This document shows, one piece after another, positions 42,440 to 53,738 of a stretch of 64,000 nt of DNA. Position numbers and translations under genes: made by a program. The number at the start of each line of letters is the position of its first letter. The stretch's first letter is position 1. Source of the stretch: Oreohelix idahoensis (taxonomy: Eukaryota; Mollusca; Gastropoda; Stylommatophora; Oreohelicidae); the NCBI GenBank assembly GCA_024509875.1, contig JAMPIV010014841.1:434001-498000 (forward strand), written 5' to 3'. The notes beneath the pieces were generated by a model, which was not told where the DNA came from, made no database searches, and saw only the letters and a list, made by a program, of their open reading frames with translations.

Positions 42440-44641
42440 TAGTTGCTGACATACCATGATTTCATGTGGTATGTGCCAGTCACTACATTGGGTGGTGTGG
42501 CGGTTTTGACAATATTATTTCTTTCTTCAGGCCGTGTTACACCATTTCATTCATTTCATAACCCTCCACTCCCAAAGGAGCATAGGCCTTCAACAAACAC
42601 ATGCCAAGTCATCCTGTCCCGTGCCATCATCTCAAGTTCTTTACACGTTCTCCTTATAATTTTCACCTCTGTTTCCAGCTCACTTCTCCATGTGCTTCTT
42701 GGTCTACGTCTGTCTCTCTTGCCCTGGGAGTTCCAGAACAAGGACTGCCTTGTAATGCTATCAACAGGTTTCCTCAGTGTGTGTCCTATCCATCTCCATC
42801 GTCAGCTTCTCATCTCTTGTTCCACTGGCACTTGTCTAGTTATTGTCATCAGTTCTACGTTGGTAACCTTGTCATACCATTTTAATCCCTCTATTCTACG
42901 CAAGCACCCATTTATGAAAGTCTGTAGCTTTTTGGTTGTTGTCCTTATTGTTCTCCATGTCTCAGAGCCATACAATAGGACTGACTTCACATTTAAGTTG
43001 AAGATTCTTATTTTCGGATTGGATCCGATTTTTCTTGATCTCCATATATTTCCCAGTGCAATGAAAGCTCCTTTTCCTTTTTGTATTCTTATTTTGATAT
43101 CACTGTCTGTCCCTCCAACTTTGTCTATATTGCTGCCAAGATATGTGTACGATTCTACATCTTGTATTGGTGTTTCTTCAAGTTCAACCCTGTTATCATT
43201 ATCTGAATTTATTCTCATTATCTTTGTCTTTTCCCTGTGTACTTTCAGACCCAATTGATGTGACCTCTCATCGAGTGTTTTCAATTTGTCCTGCATTTGA
43301 TTACGGTTATGGGACATAAGAGTCAAGTCATCATCAAAATCCAGATCATCCAACTGCTTAGTCAGAGTCCACTGGATTCCATTTCTGTTGTGTGTTGTCG
43401 ATGTTCTCATAACCCAGTCTATTGATTGTAAGAAAAGAAATGGAGACAAGGGGCATCCCTGTCGCAACACTGTTCTTATCCCAAACGGTTCTGTAAGCTG
43501 TCCTTCATGAAGAACTCTGCATGTCGTCTTCATATGTTTTCTTTATTAAATTTATTAAATTAATGATCTTCAAGGGAACTCCATAATGCATCATCAATTT
43601 CCAAAGTGTTTCTCTGTCTACACTGTCAAATGCCTTTTTGTAGTCCACAAATCCGATGTATAGTGGTGAGTTCCATTCCAGACTTTGTTCAACTATTATT
43701 CTCAAAGTGACTATCTGGTCTGTACAGGATCTGTTTTGTCGAAAACCTGCTTGTTCATCTCTCAGTTTCTTGTCTATGGACTCTTTTAATCTCTCAAGGA
43801 TAATCCTGTTTAATACTTTTCCTGGCACTGATAGTAACATTATTCCTCTATAATTTGTGTACTCTTGTAAATTTCCCTTCTTAGGCAACTTAACCAGATA
43901 TCCTTCATTCCATTCTGCTGGTATATCTTCCTTTTCCCAGACTTTACCAAGTGATTTATAGAAAATCTCTGTAGCCGTGTCGATATCTGCTTTGATGGCC
44001 TCTGCTGGAATGCCATCATGTCCAGACGCTTTTCCATCTCTTAGAAGCTTTATGGCTTTCTTTATTTCTTCCTTCGTTGGTCTTTCACCGTTAATTTGTA
44101 GCTCTTCTTCTGCTGGCTGGATGTTCGGGGGGTTTTGTGGAGCTGGTCTATTGAGAAGGTCCTCAAAATATTCTGTCCACCTCTTCATTTGCTGTTGTAT
44201 ATTGCTGAGCAGTTTTCCATTCTTGTCTTTTATGAGGCAACTTGTTTGCTTGTATTTCCCCGTTAGCTTCTTTGTGTTGTTATACAGTTCTCTCATATTA
44301 CCTTTGGCTGAAGCATCTTCTGCCTCTCTTGCCAACTCCTCAATATACTTCATCCTGTCTCTTTTGATACTTCTTTTTACATCTTTGTTTGCTTCTGTGT
44401 ACACTTCTTGAGCCTTGGCTTTGGAACTTCTGGTTTTGCTTGTGTTTAAATCTGCTTTCTAGTTTTTCCTGTCTTTTATGTTATTGCTGGTTTCTGTTGT
44501 TATCCATGCTTTTTGTTGTCGTTCTCTTTTCCTCAGTATTTCTTCACATGTCTCATGCCATACCGTTTTGATTACACCATTTACAGAACATAATAACTTC
44601 ATACTTGTTCCTATACAGGGACGTGAATGTTTTCTTCTCAC
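42440..44641 (-). mobile_element. RTE-type LINE, 5'-truncated, inserted in element 4
   Basis: Joined minus frames read from about 44640: VWHETCEEILRKRERQQKAW, YTEANKDVKRSIKRDR (44404), KRWTEYFEDLLNRPAPQNPP, DGKASGHDGIPAEAI, NYRGIMLLSVPGKVLNRI, DEQAGFRQNRSCTDQI and YIGFVDYKKAFDSVDRETLW (RT motif A). A frameshift near 43520 follows, then VLRQGCPLSPFLF and LDDLDFDDDLTLMSHNR, where the usual FADD is FDDD. Then come SYTYLGSNIDKVGGTDSD, SVLLYGSETW, and after another shift GKRDRRRPRSTWR. This is the RTE clade by close resemblance. The endonuclease is absent through 5' truncation. The ends are approximate and I could not fix a target duplication. Confidence 0.85.
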
Positions 44642-44782
44642 TACTCATGTGCCGGAGGTCTTGTTTCCCATTGGTACTTATGATGAGGCTAATAATGTTG
44701 TGCATTTTAATGGTTATTGTTATGTAGAATGCAAACATCTTGAGACTATATTTTGATTATTTATATTCTATTTTTTATGCTG
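44642..44782 (+). other. Junction between RTE insertion and element 4 RT
   Basis: An AT-rich stretch with no motif. Element 4 integrase and the first RT motifs should lie here or before and are gone. Confidence 0.35.
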
Positions 44783-45034
44783 ACCCTCTGACTTTGTTAG
44801 ATTCTCTATTGGATAGACTATCTACAGCTACTTTTTCAGTAAATTTGATTTGTCTAAAGGTTATTAGCAAGTCCCCTTGTCGGACGGAGCAAAACCTTAT
44901 GCTGCTTTCGCTACACCTGTGGGATTGTTCCAATTTAATTTTATGTCTTTTGGTCTCGTTAACGCTCCTGCGACTTTTGTTCGTATGATGCGAAAAAATT
45001 TCTCTAATCGTGATGACATACCTGTCACATATAT
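44783..45034 (+). pseudogene. Element 4 RT palm fragment
   Basis: Across small frameshifts it reads DPLTLLDSLLDRLSTATF, a DLSKGYW-like segment, SDGAKPYAAFATPVGLFQFN, FMSFGLVNAPATFVRMMRK and DDIPVTYI. The next residues (DDICLF, the catalytic pair) appear only at 47838, so a large insertion splits the gene exactly in the active-site hairpin. Confidence 0.88.
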
Positions 45035-47832
45035 ATGTAAATATAGCCACAGTGATCCGTCCACCTTTGCTCCCTATCTAATGTTTATAATTTTTGCTAC
45101 GCAAACCAAGCAATTCATTGCCTGTAGACTCTCTTTTGAAGCCACGCCTATTCTTTCTGTTTCATGCGCTAATGAGCGTTTACAAATTTTCGCACCCAAG
45201 AGGGGTGAGGACCGGGGTGGTTACCTGAGTTCTTGAGCGAGCTGAGACGGCACTCATCGATAGTGACAGATCAGAGAGAAGCGCGCATAGAGATAATTAA
45301 TATTCTTTGAAGAAGGAAAAGATAGGTAGAAATTTAGCAGGGTATCTGTTTGATGTCCGTGATCCCAGGGGACGAAATTCATTGATCTACGGCAGAGGGA
45401 CGAAATCAAAGAAAGGCCTGCTAAGATGGCCAGGTCTTTTTGATGTCGTTTCGGTGATTGCGAGGGAGCGAACCGTAGAATCTTTTACTGCGGGAATCGA
45501 ACGGTAGATTTTCCCTGATACGGCCGAAGGCGCGACTTATCGCGACCGTTAGTGAAATAACACCATTTATGTACAAATATTCCGTCCTCTTAAAGTCAGT
45601 TTATCAGTCGCTCAGAAACATTTGGATAATCTAGCTCGTTATACTAGAGCCCTTGTCAAAGTCTGTCATAGCATTCCGTGGAGATTGTTTCATTTCTGAT
45701 TGCGGTAATATATATTAGCAATTAGGTGATTTAATGTGTTAAAGTTTATCATTATAATTCACAGGGATTTTTCTAGGTGCTAAGACTAACATATTAAATA
45801 ACTTATAGCTAATTTTTCCAGGTGTAATATAGATTTAATCACCCGCTATCATTCAGAAAGAGATGTTTTAAGTGGCTAAATAATAAGTGGCTAAATAATA
45901 CACTAGGCGATTGATACTGGACGGAATTCAATTCACTTCTATCTATTATGTTTAATCATATAAGTGTTTAGCGTAATATCATGTAACGAAACAAATAGCT
46001 AGTAATGACAAGCGATATTTGTAAAGTAGTCATAATTCAATTAACACTGATATTGTGCGCTGAGTATTCTACCTGGCGGGAGGGGAAAGGCGGATACCGA
46101 AAACCCAACTCGTACCAGTGGAGCGAAGAGTGATAAAATAAACTAAGTCACGTGTGCCTTTTAATTTAATTACATGACAGAGAGGATAAGAGATCTTACC
46201 TTTTCGCGGGATATGATAGTATATTGGTATTGTGGTAAAATGTTTGTTTTCTTCCTATTTTAGTACGGGTCACAAACCAGCTGCCAGCGGTCTAAATAGC
46301 ACCAGTGACAATTCTTATTTATTATCGGGTCTTCGATGTTGACCTTTTCGGTCCTGTTGCTTCATTCAGAGAGAGACTAAAATATAAACAATAATAGTAC
46401 AGTAACTGGACACACAAAATACCCAGAGTTTTTGCATTCAATTTATCAGCCCGCTGTGGCCAAATATACACACATACTCGTATTTTTCCGACTAAGGACA
46501 ACTGTGTTTCCAAGCGGATTTACCCCGGAGAATACATTGTTTCAGAATCGGCACTCAACCACAAAGAGAAAAACCGATAGGATATACCTTCATCGTCATC
46601 ATTATCTCTAATAACGGGAGCCGCGCTGGTGTAATGGCTTCGGCGTCATACTGGCGACCAGGTGTTCATGGTTCAAACCCGGGCGTCAGCGTTTGAAGAA
46701 ATGTTTACGGCCGGAAATTTGACTGAATAGTATGAACGGCTCCTGTGATAAACTCTCTGTGGATGGGAAGGAGCGAAGCTCCTGACCGGGTTGGAAGGAA
46801 AGTCCTCAGGTTCCCCAGCCTCGCAATGACATGTCATTGAGCCGAAGGGCTGAAAGCCCAAGTGCCGCTGGGTAAGGAAAAAAAAATCTCTAATAACAGT
46901 TACCAACCCGATGTTCCTTTAGCTATTGGGAGTACTGTATACTGTCTACTGTGAACACAAGATTGCGGTTTATATTTTGCTACCTGAACTATCTGATGTG
47001 ACATTTTCATATCCAATAATTCACTACCAAAGTAGGCGTTCCCCATTAGGAAAATTAATTATTCGTGGAGGAACTGGGGCTTACTTCGGAAAAGTACAAC
47101 ACTGGATTCTGATACATGTTCATTGATGTGTTCGTTCAAGAGGTCGTTAACCACCTAGTAGGTAAGCGAGATTGTATGTGGCCACAGATTGACTGAGTGA
47201 GAAAAATAGGAGTGAATATTTTCTTTTCTTTGTATCATCATTGTGCCCACTTCTTGTTTTTGTTCGCTAACTTGATTATTTTACTGGGATAGCTTTAGTA
47301 AAAACTTGGTTGTTTGCTTTATTGTCTATCCTACACTTAGTGTTAATGTTTGACTTTTTTGGGTTATTTACCTCTTGCGGGATCGTTTCTCAACAGAAGG
47401 GAAGGCACTTATGGGATTATTTTCATAATTCTGTAACCTATGATTTTATTGATTTCTGTATATGTTTGATGTTGTGAAGAGTTTAATTGATAATAAACTA
47501 AACAAAACTTAATTACTTGTGTTGGTCAGCCCAAATCTCCATTTAGCATAGTTTTCACGTTTGTGTGTCTTGTCACATAACTGTGTGTGTGTGTGTAGAT
47601 AACTTATAATTAACATTATAGGGAAGTGTGATAGATCATCTTCTTCTAAAGATAGTCGTATAGATAGGCTGGACTAGAGAATTCACTCATTCCAGAGACA
47701 GATCTTCTCTTTAACCTATTCACTCGTGGAATCTATTCTAACACTTTCTTTCTCAGATAAACTCACTATTTCTGTTCTATTCAGACGGGACCACATAAAT
47801 CTCTATATCTATCTAAATTTACGACATTACCT
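45035..47832. mobile_element. Unidentified 2.8-kb insertion splitting element 4 RT
   Basis: RT reading stops at about 45034 and resumes at about 47833. Both junctions carry tatat; an alternative near-duplication is gacatacct against gacattacct. The insert has no recognisable protein, no clear terminal inverted repeats and no TG...CA ends. It contains a SINE at 46616-46885 and a (GT)n run near 47581. It may be a solo LTR or a non-autonomous element. Boundaries are uncertain by about 20 bases. Confidence 0.7.
46616..46885 (+). mobile_element. tRNA-derived SINE within the 2.8-kb insertion
   Basis: A 270-bp SINE with perfect 12-bp target duplications atctctaataac at 46604-46615 and 46886-46897. 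It has A-box tggtgtaatgg, B-box ggttcaaaccc and an A-run at the 3' end. Head and following body resemble the SINE in element 1: gccgcgct start, then gggcg...cg.tttga and a later ggccggaaatttgactg-like part. The tails differ, so they are subfamilies or have different 3' ends. Confidence 0.92.
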
Positions 47833-48680
47833 ATATTGATGATATTTGCCTTTTCTATCAATCTTGGAAAGAACATGTTCTTGGAATTCACTCTTTGTTG
47901 ACTACTCTTCGTCTCCATCATCTTACTGCTAGACCTCCGAAAACTAAAATAGGATTCACTGAAATTTATTTTCTTGGTCATAAAGTAGGAGGCGGGTTTC
48001 TTAAGCCTGAGGATTCCACTATCTCTAGGATCTTGAATCTAGAAATTCCTAAGAAAAAAATACAGGTTCGCAGTCTTTTAGGTCTTGTAGGATTCTATAG
48101 GAAATTTTTACCTAACGTTTCCGAAATTACTTCAGTTCTGTCTTTGCTATTAAGAAAGAACTCTCCAAATAAGATTGTTTCGTCACATTCATGTGATGTA
48201 ATATGAAATTTATTAACATCAAATTTTTCAAAATCACCAATTTTAAAATTGCCTCATACTCGATTTCCTTTTATCCTTAGAGTCGACGCCTCTGGATAGG
48301 GAATCGGCGGTACACATATGCAGGAATTCGATGATTGTCTGCATCCAATTCTGTATGTCAGTCGTAAATTGACACCCACGGAAGAAAAATACCCTACCGT
48401 AGAGCGAGAGTTGCTCACTGTGGTATATTGTTTTTCTAGACTACAACGCTACCTCATTGGTGCAAAATTTGTCTTGGAGACAGATCAGAGGGCCTTGTCC
48501 TATCTGAAAACTGCAAAGTTTCGCATTGAGAAGGCTGCCAGAGCATCACTTGCGCTCCAACCCTACGAATATGACATTCGTGCCATCAATGGCAGTCAAA
48601 ACATGGTTGCGCATGTTTTATCACGTTGTGTAAAAGACACACTGTCAACTAACAACACGGCAAATGCAAATACCTTGTGA
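47833..48680 (+). pseudogene. Element 4 RT active site, thumb and RNase H
   Basis: The reading resumes with YIDDICLF (catalytic DD), then LTARPPKTKIGFTEIYFLGHKVGGG, VRSLLGLVGFYRKFLPN, and after a decayed stretch VDASG followed by a TAG. RNase H continues as LHPILYVSRKLTPTEEKYPTVERELLTVVY, VLETDQRALSYL and LQPYEYDIRAINGSQNMVAHVLSRC. It closely parallels element 2. Stops and a shift near 48200-48300 make it non-functional. Confidence 0.88.
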
Positions 48681-50137
48681 GGTTACAGCAAACATATTAA
48701 TTGACTTCTTCACGTGTTGACCAATGGAACATTGCACTATATATGAACGTATTTTGCTGACAGTGCTGATGCTGACGGGAATTTCCTGATTTTTTACTGC
48801 TGTGCAAAGATAAAATATACACAAACTCTGTGGTGAATGCCAAGGCTGAGAACTATCGTAATTTTTTTCATCGGAAATTGAATGAAATCGCTCAATGACT
48901 CTTTTGACAGTACTTACAGGTATTGATCGGTTCATTCGACACCTGATGATGATGAATGCCGATATCGCCAATTTCAAGTTGTACCTCATTTTACTCAGCG
49001 CATTGCATGGATGTCTTGGACCTTAGTAACAGTTGTCATACTCGGTTTATGTGCAAAAACACACACATTCATTGATGATATAAGAATGATGTGACATTTG
49101 GATATTGTGAATGCAGAATCGTGATTTATTATATTATTGGAACTGCGTCTAAAGATTAAGGGACTTAACTCAAGGATGCTTCGCATGGTCAAAGAGAAAT
49201 AACTATAATACTCCTATCGTGCCTTTTGTATTCGCTATCCGGTTGGACATTGTACATTCGTACTTAAAGTGAACTTATAAAGCAACTTATACGATAATGT
49301 AGCAGAGAATCATGGACATGAATTTTGTGCTTGAATATAAATATTTTCGCTGGACTTAAGTTGTTTATTATTCCGCTAGTGTGTATAATACTATTACACT
49401 ACGTCTTTTACTACAGTGCTTTAGTTGGCTGTTAATTAATTTTAATTCGCAGGTTAAGATTCGGTCTTTGACACATGGCATTAATACACTCACACTAATT
49501 ATTGAGTGAACATTTTGAGAGTTCTCAATACTATTGTCGATTCGTACCATACATCAGCGTCTTCTTACCTGATAGGTCACACAACTTCATTAGGTGCAAG
49601 ATAACATTTTTTTGTGGCACCACAATACACTTTTTCTGACAATTACTTAAAATGTACACATGACTTTCATCTTTTAGCGTACGATGTTGCATTCATTCAC
49701 TTTACTAATATGAGTGTCTGCCTGATTTCGTCTAGTTACGCTGTTGCATATTTGTATATTCTCTAATGCTTTGCATTATTTCTATTGATCAATAAGTTAA
49801 TTAATTGACAACTGATACTAGACTTGACTGATAGGTGTTATTGGACGGTGTGAGGTATGTGAGTGCATGTATTGCTACCATCATTTTTTAATATGTTGGG
49901 TACTATTAGTTATGGCGATCTCACATTGCTGTTAAAAAGGAATTTGTCCGAAGTAGACATTGGCTTTGGTATTAACCATGGACCACACTTTTAGTGTTAA
50001 ATTGCCTACCCTATGGCAGAAACCTGGGTGCTATGCTAGTTCTTACTTACAGTGAAATTTGATGATACCATATTTCACTCTGGTGATGTTATACTCACAC
50101 CACGGGAATAATGAAAACTTTGTTTCCATTATTTTTG
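48681..50137 (+). other. Element 4 3' noncoding region
   Basis: About 1.45 kb of AT-rich sequence without recognisable genes lies between RNase H and the purine tract. The comparable region in element 1 is also over 1 kb. Confidence 0.55.
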
Positions 50138-50165
50138 CGGGAAGAGGGGGGGGGGGGGGGGGTAA
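50138..50165 (+). promoter_or_regulatory. Element 4 polypurine tract with long G run
   Basis: The plus strand reads gcgggaagagg followed by an unbroken G run to about 50162, then taa directly before the 3' LTR. Position and composition fit the plus-strand primer. The G run has probably expanded by slippage. Confidence 0.85.
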
Positions 50166-50811
50166 TGTTATGATTAAAATTCATAACGATTGTGTCGGTA
50201 TAATTAGGTAGCTCGACAGGGCTCCTTGTTTGTTTATTTTGTACGGAGTCATTTATTAATACAGTTAGTGACGTCATGCCGATATGGTTGTTAGGCAGAC
50301 GTGAAAGTAAAACTGCAGAAGTGAGGAGATTGTCTGCAGGCATTCTACCATTGTGTGTCATGGCGAGTGGACGCATGTGTTTGAGCTTCTAAATTTAAGT
50401 GTCTATCACTGAGTTATTTCATTACTAATAAATCAAGATCTTCTGTGAGGTGTATCTAGTTATCTACATTTACAAGGAGTATAGCTTCCCAATGTCGCGT
50501 GTGAATATATATTTAAAATGTTAAAAATGAAAAGAACAGCGTTCCAGACATGAACGGACTGCCTAAATTTATATCGACGACTACATATTATAAGCCATTG
50601 TATATTTGCCTGAACTGTATTGAATTTGGAGCAGTGTCACAGTCTTAATAAAAATGTATACCGTCCACTTCGTCCATTGTGGCTCAAATAATTCTAATTG
50701 ATGTTGGCTTATTTCGATGTCTGATACGTCTACCACCCTAGAAGTGATCTTGGCCACAGGAACCATCCTGTCACTAAATATTAACATTCACAATATAAAA
50801 GACACGTAACA
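50166..50811 (+). repeat. Element 4 3' LTR
   Basis: 646 bp, TGTTATGA...CGTAACA. It carries the intact target site (tatatttgcctgaactg) where element 3 inserted in the other LTR. Confidence 0.93.
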
Positions 50812-51407
50812 CAAGTACATTACAAACCTATCTAATCAACTCAGAATTTATAAAAAAAAAACAACAATGTAAAACAGGATTTTATTTATCCTACATAGTG
50901 TAATAGTGAGGTTGAGGTCTAAATAAAGATATAAGGTCGAGTAGGAAATTCTGATTTAGAAAATGTGCGTACTGTAGTAACGCTCTGTAAGATTTGACTG
51001 TATGGGAGATCAGAATAAAAGGTTTTGATTTTAGTACTAAGGGAGGTAAATCTTTGGTAGCGCGCCTGAAGAAAAGGTCGTGGATTTGGCTAGTAGATTG
51101 TTGAAATGGTGGTGGTTACGGTTTTAAAAATTTGCATACAATATTAAAAGTACTTCGAATAAAGTGGGAGAAAGTGTTTTTGACTTAGTTAGGAAAGGGA
51201 GATAAATTATTATTACTTTCCTTTGGGATTTTTGTGAGTCCGGACAAGGGGAACGAAACAAGTTGCACGAGACTTTTGTAGTAGTGAGTGAGCGGTGTTA
51301 ATCGAGAAGCTTCGATGAAAATTGTAATAATAAATCGGTGAAAATAATATAGTCAGTCAGATTTTGAACGCGCTTAGTGTAGGTTGCAGAGAATTGCAAG
51401 TATTACA
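50812..51407. other. Right flank of element 4, gene-free
   Basis: No coding content. It has scattered similarity in word order (gggagataaa, gggaggt) to 2790-3060 and 4860-5060, suggesting an old noncoding repeat. Confidence 0.4.
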
Positions 51408-51417
51408 GTTGTGTAGT

Positions 51418-51810
51418 CTTCTTCTTCTTCTTTGATCCTTAGCCGCCGACCGTCAAAGCAGTCAGTGGCCATCCCACCTAGTGGCGTCTTGTAGGGCAAC
51501 AACAAATTGATTCCACTTTGCTCGGTCGGTGGCCATCCTTCGTACAGTGCCCCAACCCTGGTTCATTCTTTGCATCTCAGCCTCCACAGTCCTTCGCCAG
51601 GTTGTTTTTGGTCGGCCTCTCTTTCGTTTTCCTTCAGGGGTCCAAAGCATAGCTGTTCTTGTGATGGCATCCGGGTCTCTTCTGAGGACATGGCCAACCC
51701 AGCTCCAGCGTCTGCCAGCTATGATAGTGTGCATGTCCTCTTGCTTGCTCCGAGTAAGCAGATCTTGGTTGGTGATGGTATTCGGCCAAAAGATTCGGTG
51801 AATTTTTTTT
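51418..51810 (-). mobile_element. 5'-truncated RTE-type LINE copy
   Basis: Perfect 10-bp duplications gttgtgtagt (51408-51417 and 51811-51820) bound a 393-bp insert. It encodes on the minus strand IFWPNTITNQDLLTRSKQED, then RRWSWVGHVLRRD and GKRKRGRPKTTWRRTVEAEM, ending at a stop at 51462. The 3' end is an (AAG)n tail. This is the extreme C-terminal tail of an RTE-like ORF. Its wording differs from the copy at 42440-44641, so it is another family or an older copy. Confidence 0.9.
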
Positions 51811-51820
51811 GTTGTGTAGT

Positions 51821-52531
51821 AGCGAGCGCTATTTGATGCTCATTCTGGCAAACAAGCCACTGAAGGTGGTTGGTGCTGTGGTTACAGTATTATACCAAGT
51901 TGTTTGCCGAACCAACAAATCGCTCGTACGCCACCATTCTAGAAGTTAGACACGTTTGTGTATATAAAAAGACATACAATGTTGCCAGTTCAAGATTTCG
52001 TTATCAAGTTTCAAGACTACAAGTCTAACAGGTATGTGAAGTAAGCAGCAGCGTTAACCTGTATAGTCCAAAGTGCAGCTTATAGAAAGTTACCAACGTT
52101 TCAGTAGGGAACATAGACATAGACGGAAATTTCCACTCCTGGCGGTTTAGGCCAGTCTTTCCAAGATACGTCATAACAGTGACCTACTAACAGAGTGAGA
52201 ACAAGACAGAGTAGCAAAAGAAATGTCCACTATTGAATACAGCAAATTTAGATATGAAGAGTGTTCATGGACAGAATAACGGTTATCGACAACAATGGTT
52301 TTGCAGCTATGACCAACCTAGGCAAGTTAGAGACAGCACTTAGATGCAGATAGACAGCGACTTAGACATAGAATGAAAGAAAGGAGATGAGTCGCAATCA
52401 CACAGATGTTTTGGAAACTATAAATAAACGTTTTGAATTTTAGTAGTCATTGCTGTCAGTGTGAAGTCACTCGCCGGCTTGAGTCATCACCCATCAATGT
52501 TTGTGAGCTGTTGTTTTGTTGTGAGCTTAGA
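51821..52531. other. Gene-free stretch
   Basis: No open frame of note. The words cctggcggtttaggccag near 52139 resemble cctggcggtaaggccag near 5649, again hinting at a diffuse noncoding repeat. Confidence 0.35.
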
Positions 52532-53622
52532 CAGGCATACCATCTCAATCAACATAACCTGTCTGCTGAAGGGCAGTGATATGAATTTCCAGTAATACGA
52601 TCAACATAACTATCAGCACGCACGGCCACAATAGCCATAGTAATGTTCTGTTGGTAGCTGCGACTGCCGAATTATTGAAGGAGAGGCCACATCTTCTAGA
52701 TCGGCAATCCATTCTTCGTCTGCTTCCTTGCTGGAGATTCTGGTGTACTTCTTTTAGAAGTAGGCATTTTTGCTGCTCGTGTAGGGCTTTCGATGGACAA
52801 TGCAGTTGGGCTTTTTGGTGATGTAATTGCAACAGGACTTTCTGCTGATGTACTTGCAACTAGGCGTTGGGATGATATACTAGCAGTAGGGCTTTTAGGA
52901 GTTGCCGATGTTTTCGTGAAGTACCTCTCTAAAGACATTTGGATTGTTGTTCTTCTTTTCTTCTCTCTGTGGATTTCTGAATAACAGGCATAAGAATTTA
53001 AAAGTGAAGTGTTAACCTTGCAACTTCTTTCAAAATTGGGATCTGTTCTTTCTAAAATTACCATCCCCTTTTTAAAATGTTGGAAAGCTGTCTCAAGTTC
53101 TTTGCAGGTTAGACCTTTAGGTTCAGGAGTCATTTTTTTCTACTGCAGAATCCTCTTCATCTCGCTGATGTTCATGAAGCTCCAGAAGATCTTCGTAGCT
53201 CAGGGGCTGCGATGGGAATCCACAAGTTCCGCTTTATCTTCTGCCTCCACTTCACGTTCTAGCTGCCTTGCCGTTTTCACAACATTTTCGGCATTACATT
53301 AAATATGTATTTAACAACAGAGGGAATTCACTGTTGAAAAAACATTTTTAATCACGAAATAGCACAGCTAAATCACAATGGTGCGCGTGAAATGCGACAA
53401 AAACACACCAAGTCTCTAAGTGTAAAGTACAGCAGAGAGAGAGAGCAAAGGGAAGCGACTCTGCTACTCAGCGCCCACGCGGTTTTAAAAAAAGTGTCAT
53501 GTAGAAAAAGCACTGTATGAGGGAGTCAAGCCGTCGTATCATGGAAGTGGGTGTCAAGTGAAAACCGTAGTATTAGCGAAGCGTAGGAAAGCGAACCGTT
53601 GTAAAGCGGGGTATGACTGTAA
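52532..53622 (-). mobile_element. Tigger/pogo-like DNA transposon remnant
   Basis: The right end (minus strand) reads cagtcataccccgctttac at about 53604-53622, followed on the plus strand by ta. The left end has caggcatacc at 52532. Between them only the C-terminal part of the transposase remains, so the DNA-binding and DDE parts are deleted. Frame 52696-53133 starts MTPEPKGLTCKELETAF. An upstream piece near 53180 reads YEDLLELHEHQRDEED in a shifted frame. The left boundary is uncertain because no TA flanks it. Confidence 0.65.
52696..53133 (-). pseudogene. Tigger-like transposase C-terminal fragment
   Basis: These 145 aa contain TAFQHFKKGMVILERTDPNFERSCKVN, YSEIHREKKRRTTIQMSLERYF, then a Ser/Pro/Thr-rich tail with degenerate repeats (SPTASI, SPVAIT, SPTALS). 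The helical block and the QxSLxxYF motif match the C-termini of Tigger-type (jerky/CENP-B-related) transposases as I remember them. No catalytic residues remain. Confidence 0.65.
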
Positions 53623-53738
53623 TATCAGGATCCATCAACTATCTGTTAGTGGATACATGGCTCGCTCTCTCGAGTTGGGGAAAGAAAAGGCAGCGAGGAA
53701 AAGAACTGGTCACCCTGCCTCATTAAAAAACACTGGAC

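Larger units (their letters stand above)
19384..50811 (+). mobile_element. Element 4: outermost Gmr1-like LTR retrotransposon, heavily interrupted
   Basis: This plus-strand element starts with a 5' LTR split by element 3 (19384-19830 plus 38438-38636, together 646 bp) and ends with a 646-bp 3' LTR at 50166-50811. Flanks read caaat and caagt, a 5-bp duplication with one mutation. Subtracting all later insertions leaves about 7.3 kb, the same as element 1. Gag, protease, RT and RNase H pieces are present. Integrase and the RT N-terminus are missing around the RTE insertion. The LTR pair differs at about 35 positions (roughly 5%), the oldest of the nest. Gag and RT closely resemble elements 1 and 2, so Gmr1-like affiliation is inferred from similarity. 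Confidence 0.88.

Noticed and set aside
42443..43258. 271-aa plus-strand frame rich in L, S and F
   Set aside because: It is the antisense shadow of the RTE LINE RT on the minus strand.
46673..46906. 77-aa minus frame
   Set aside because: It is the antisense of a SINE with defined target duplications; no coding role.
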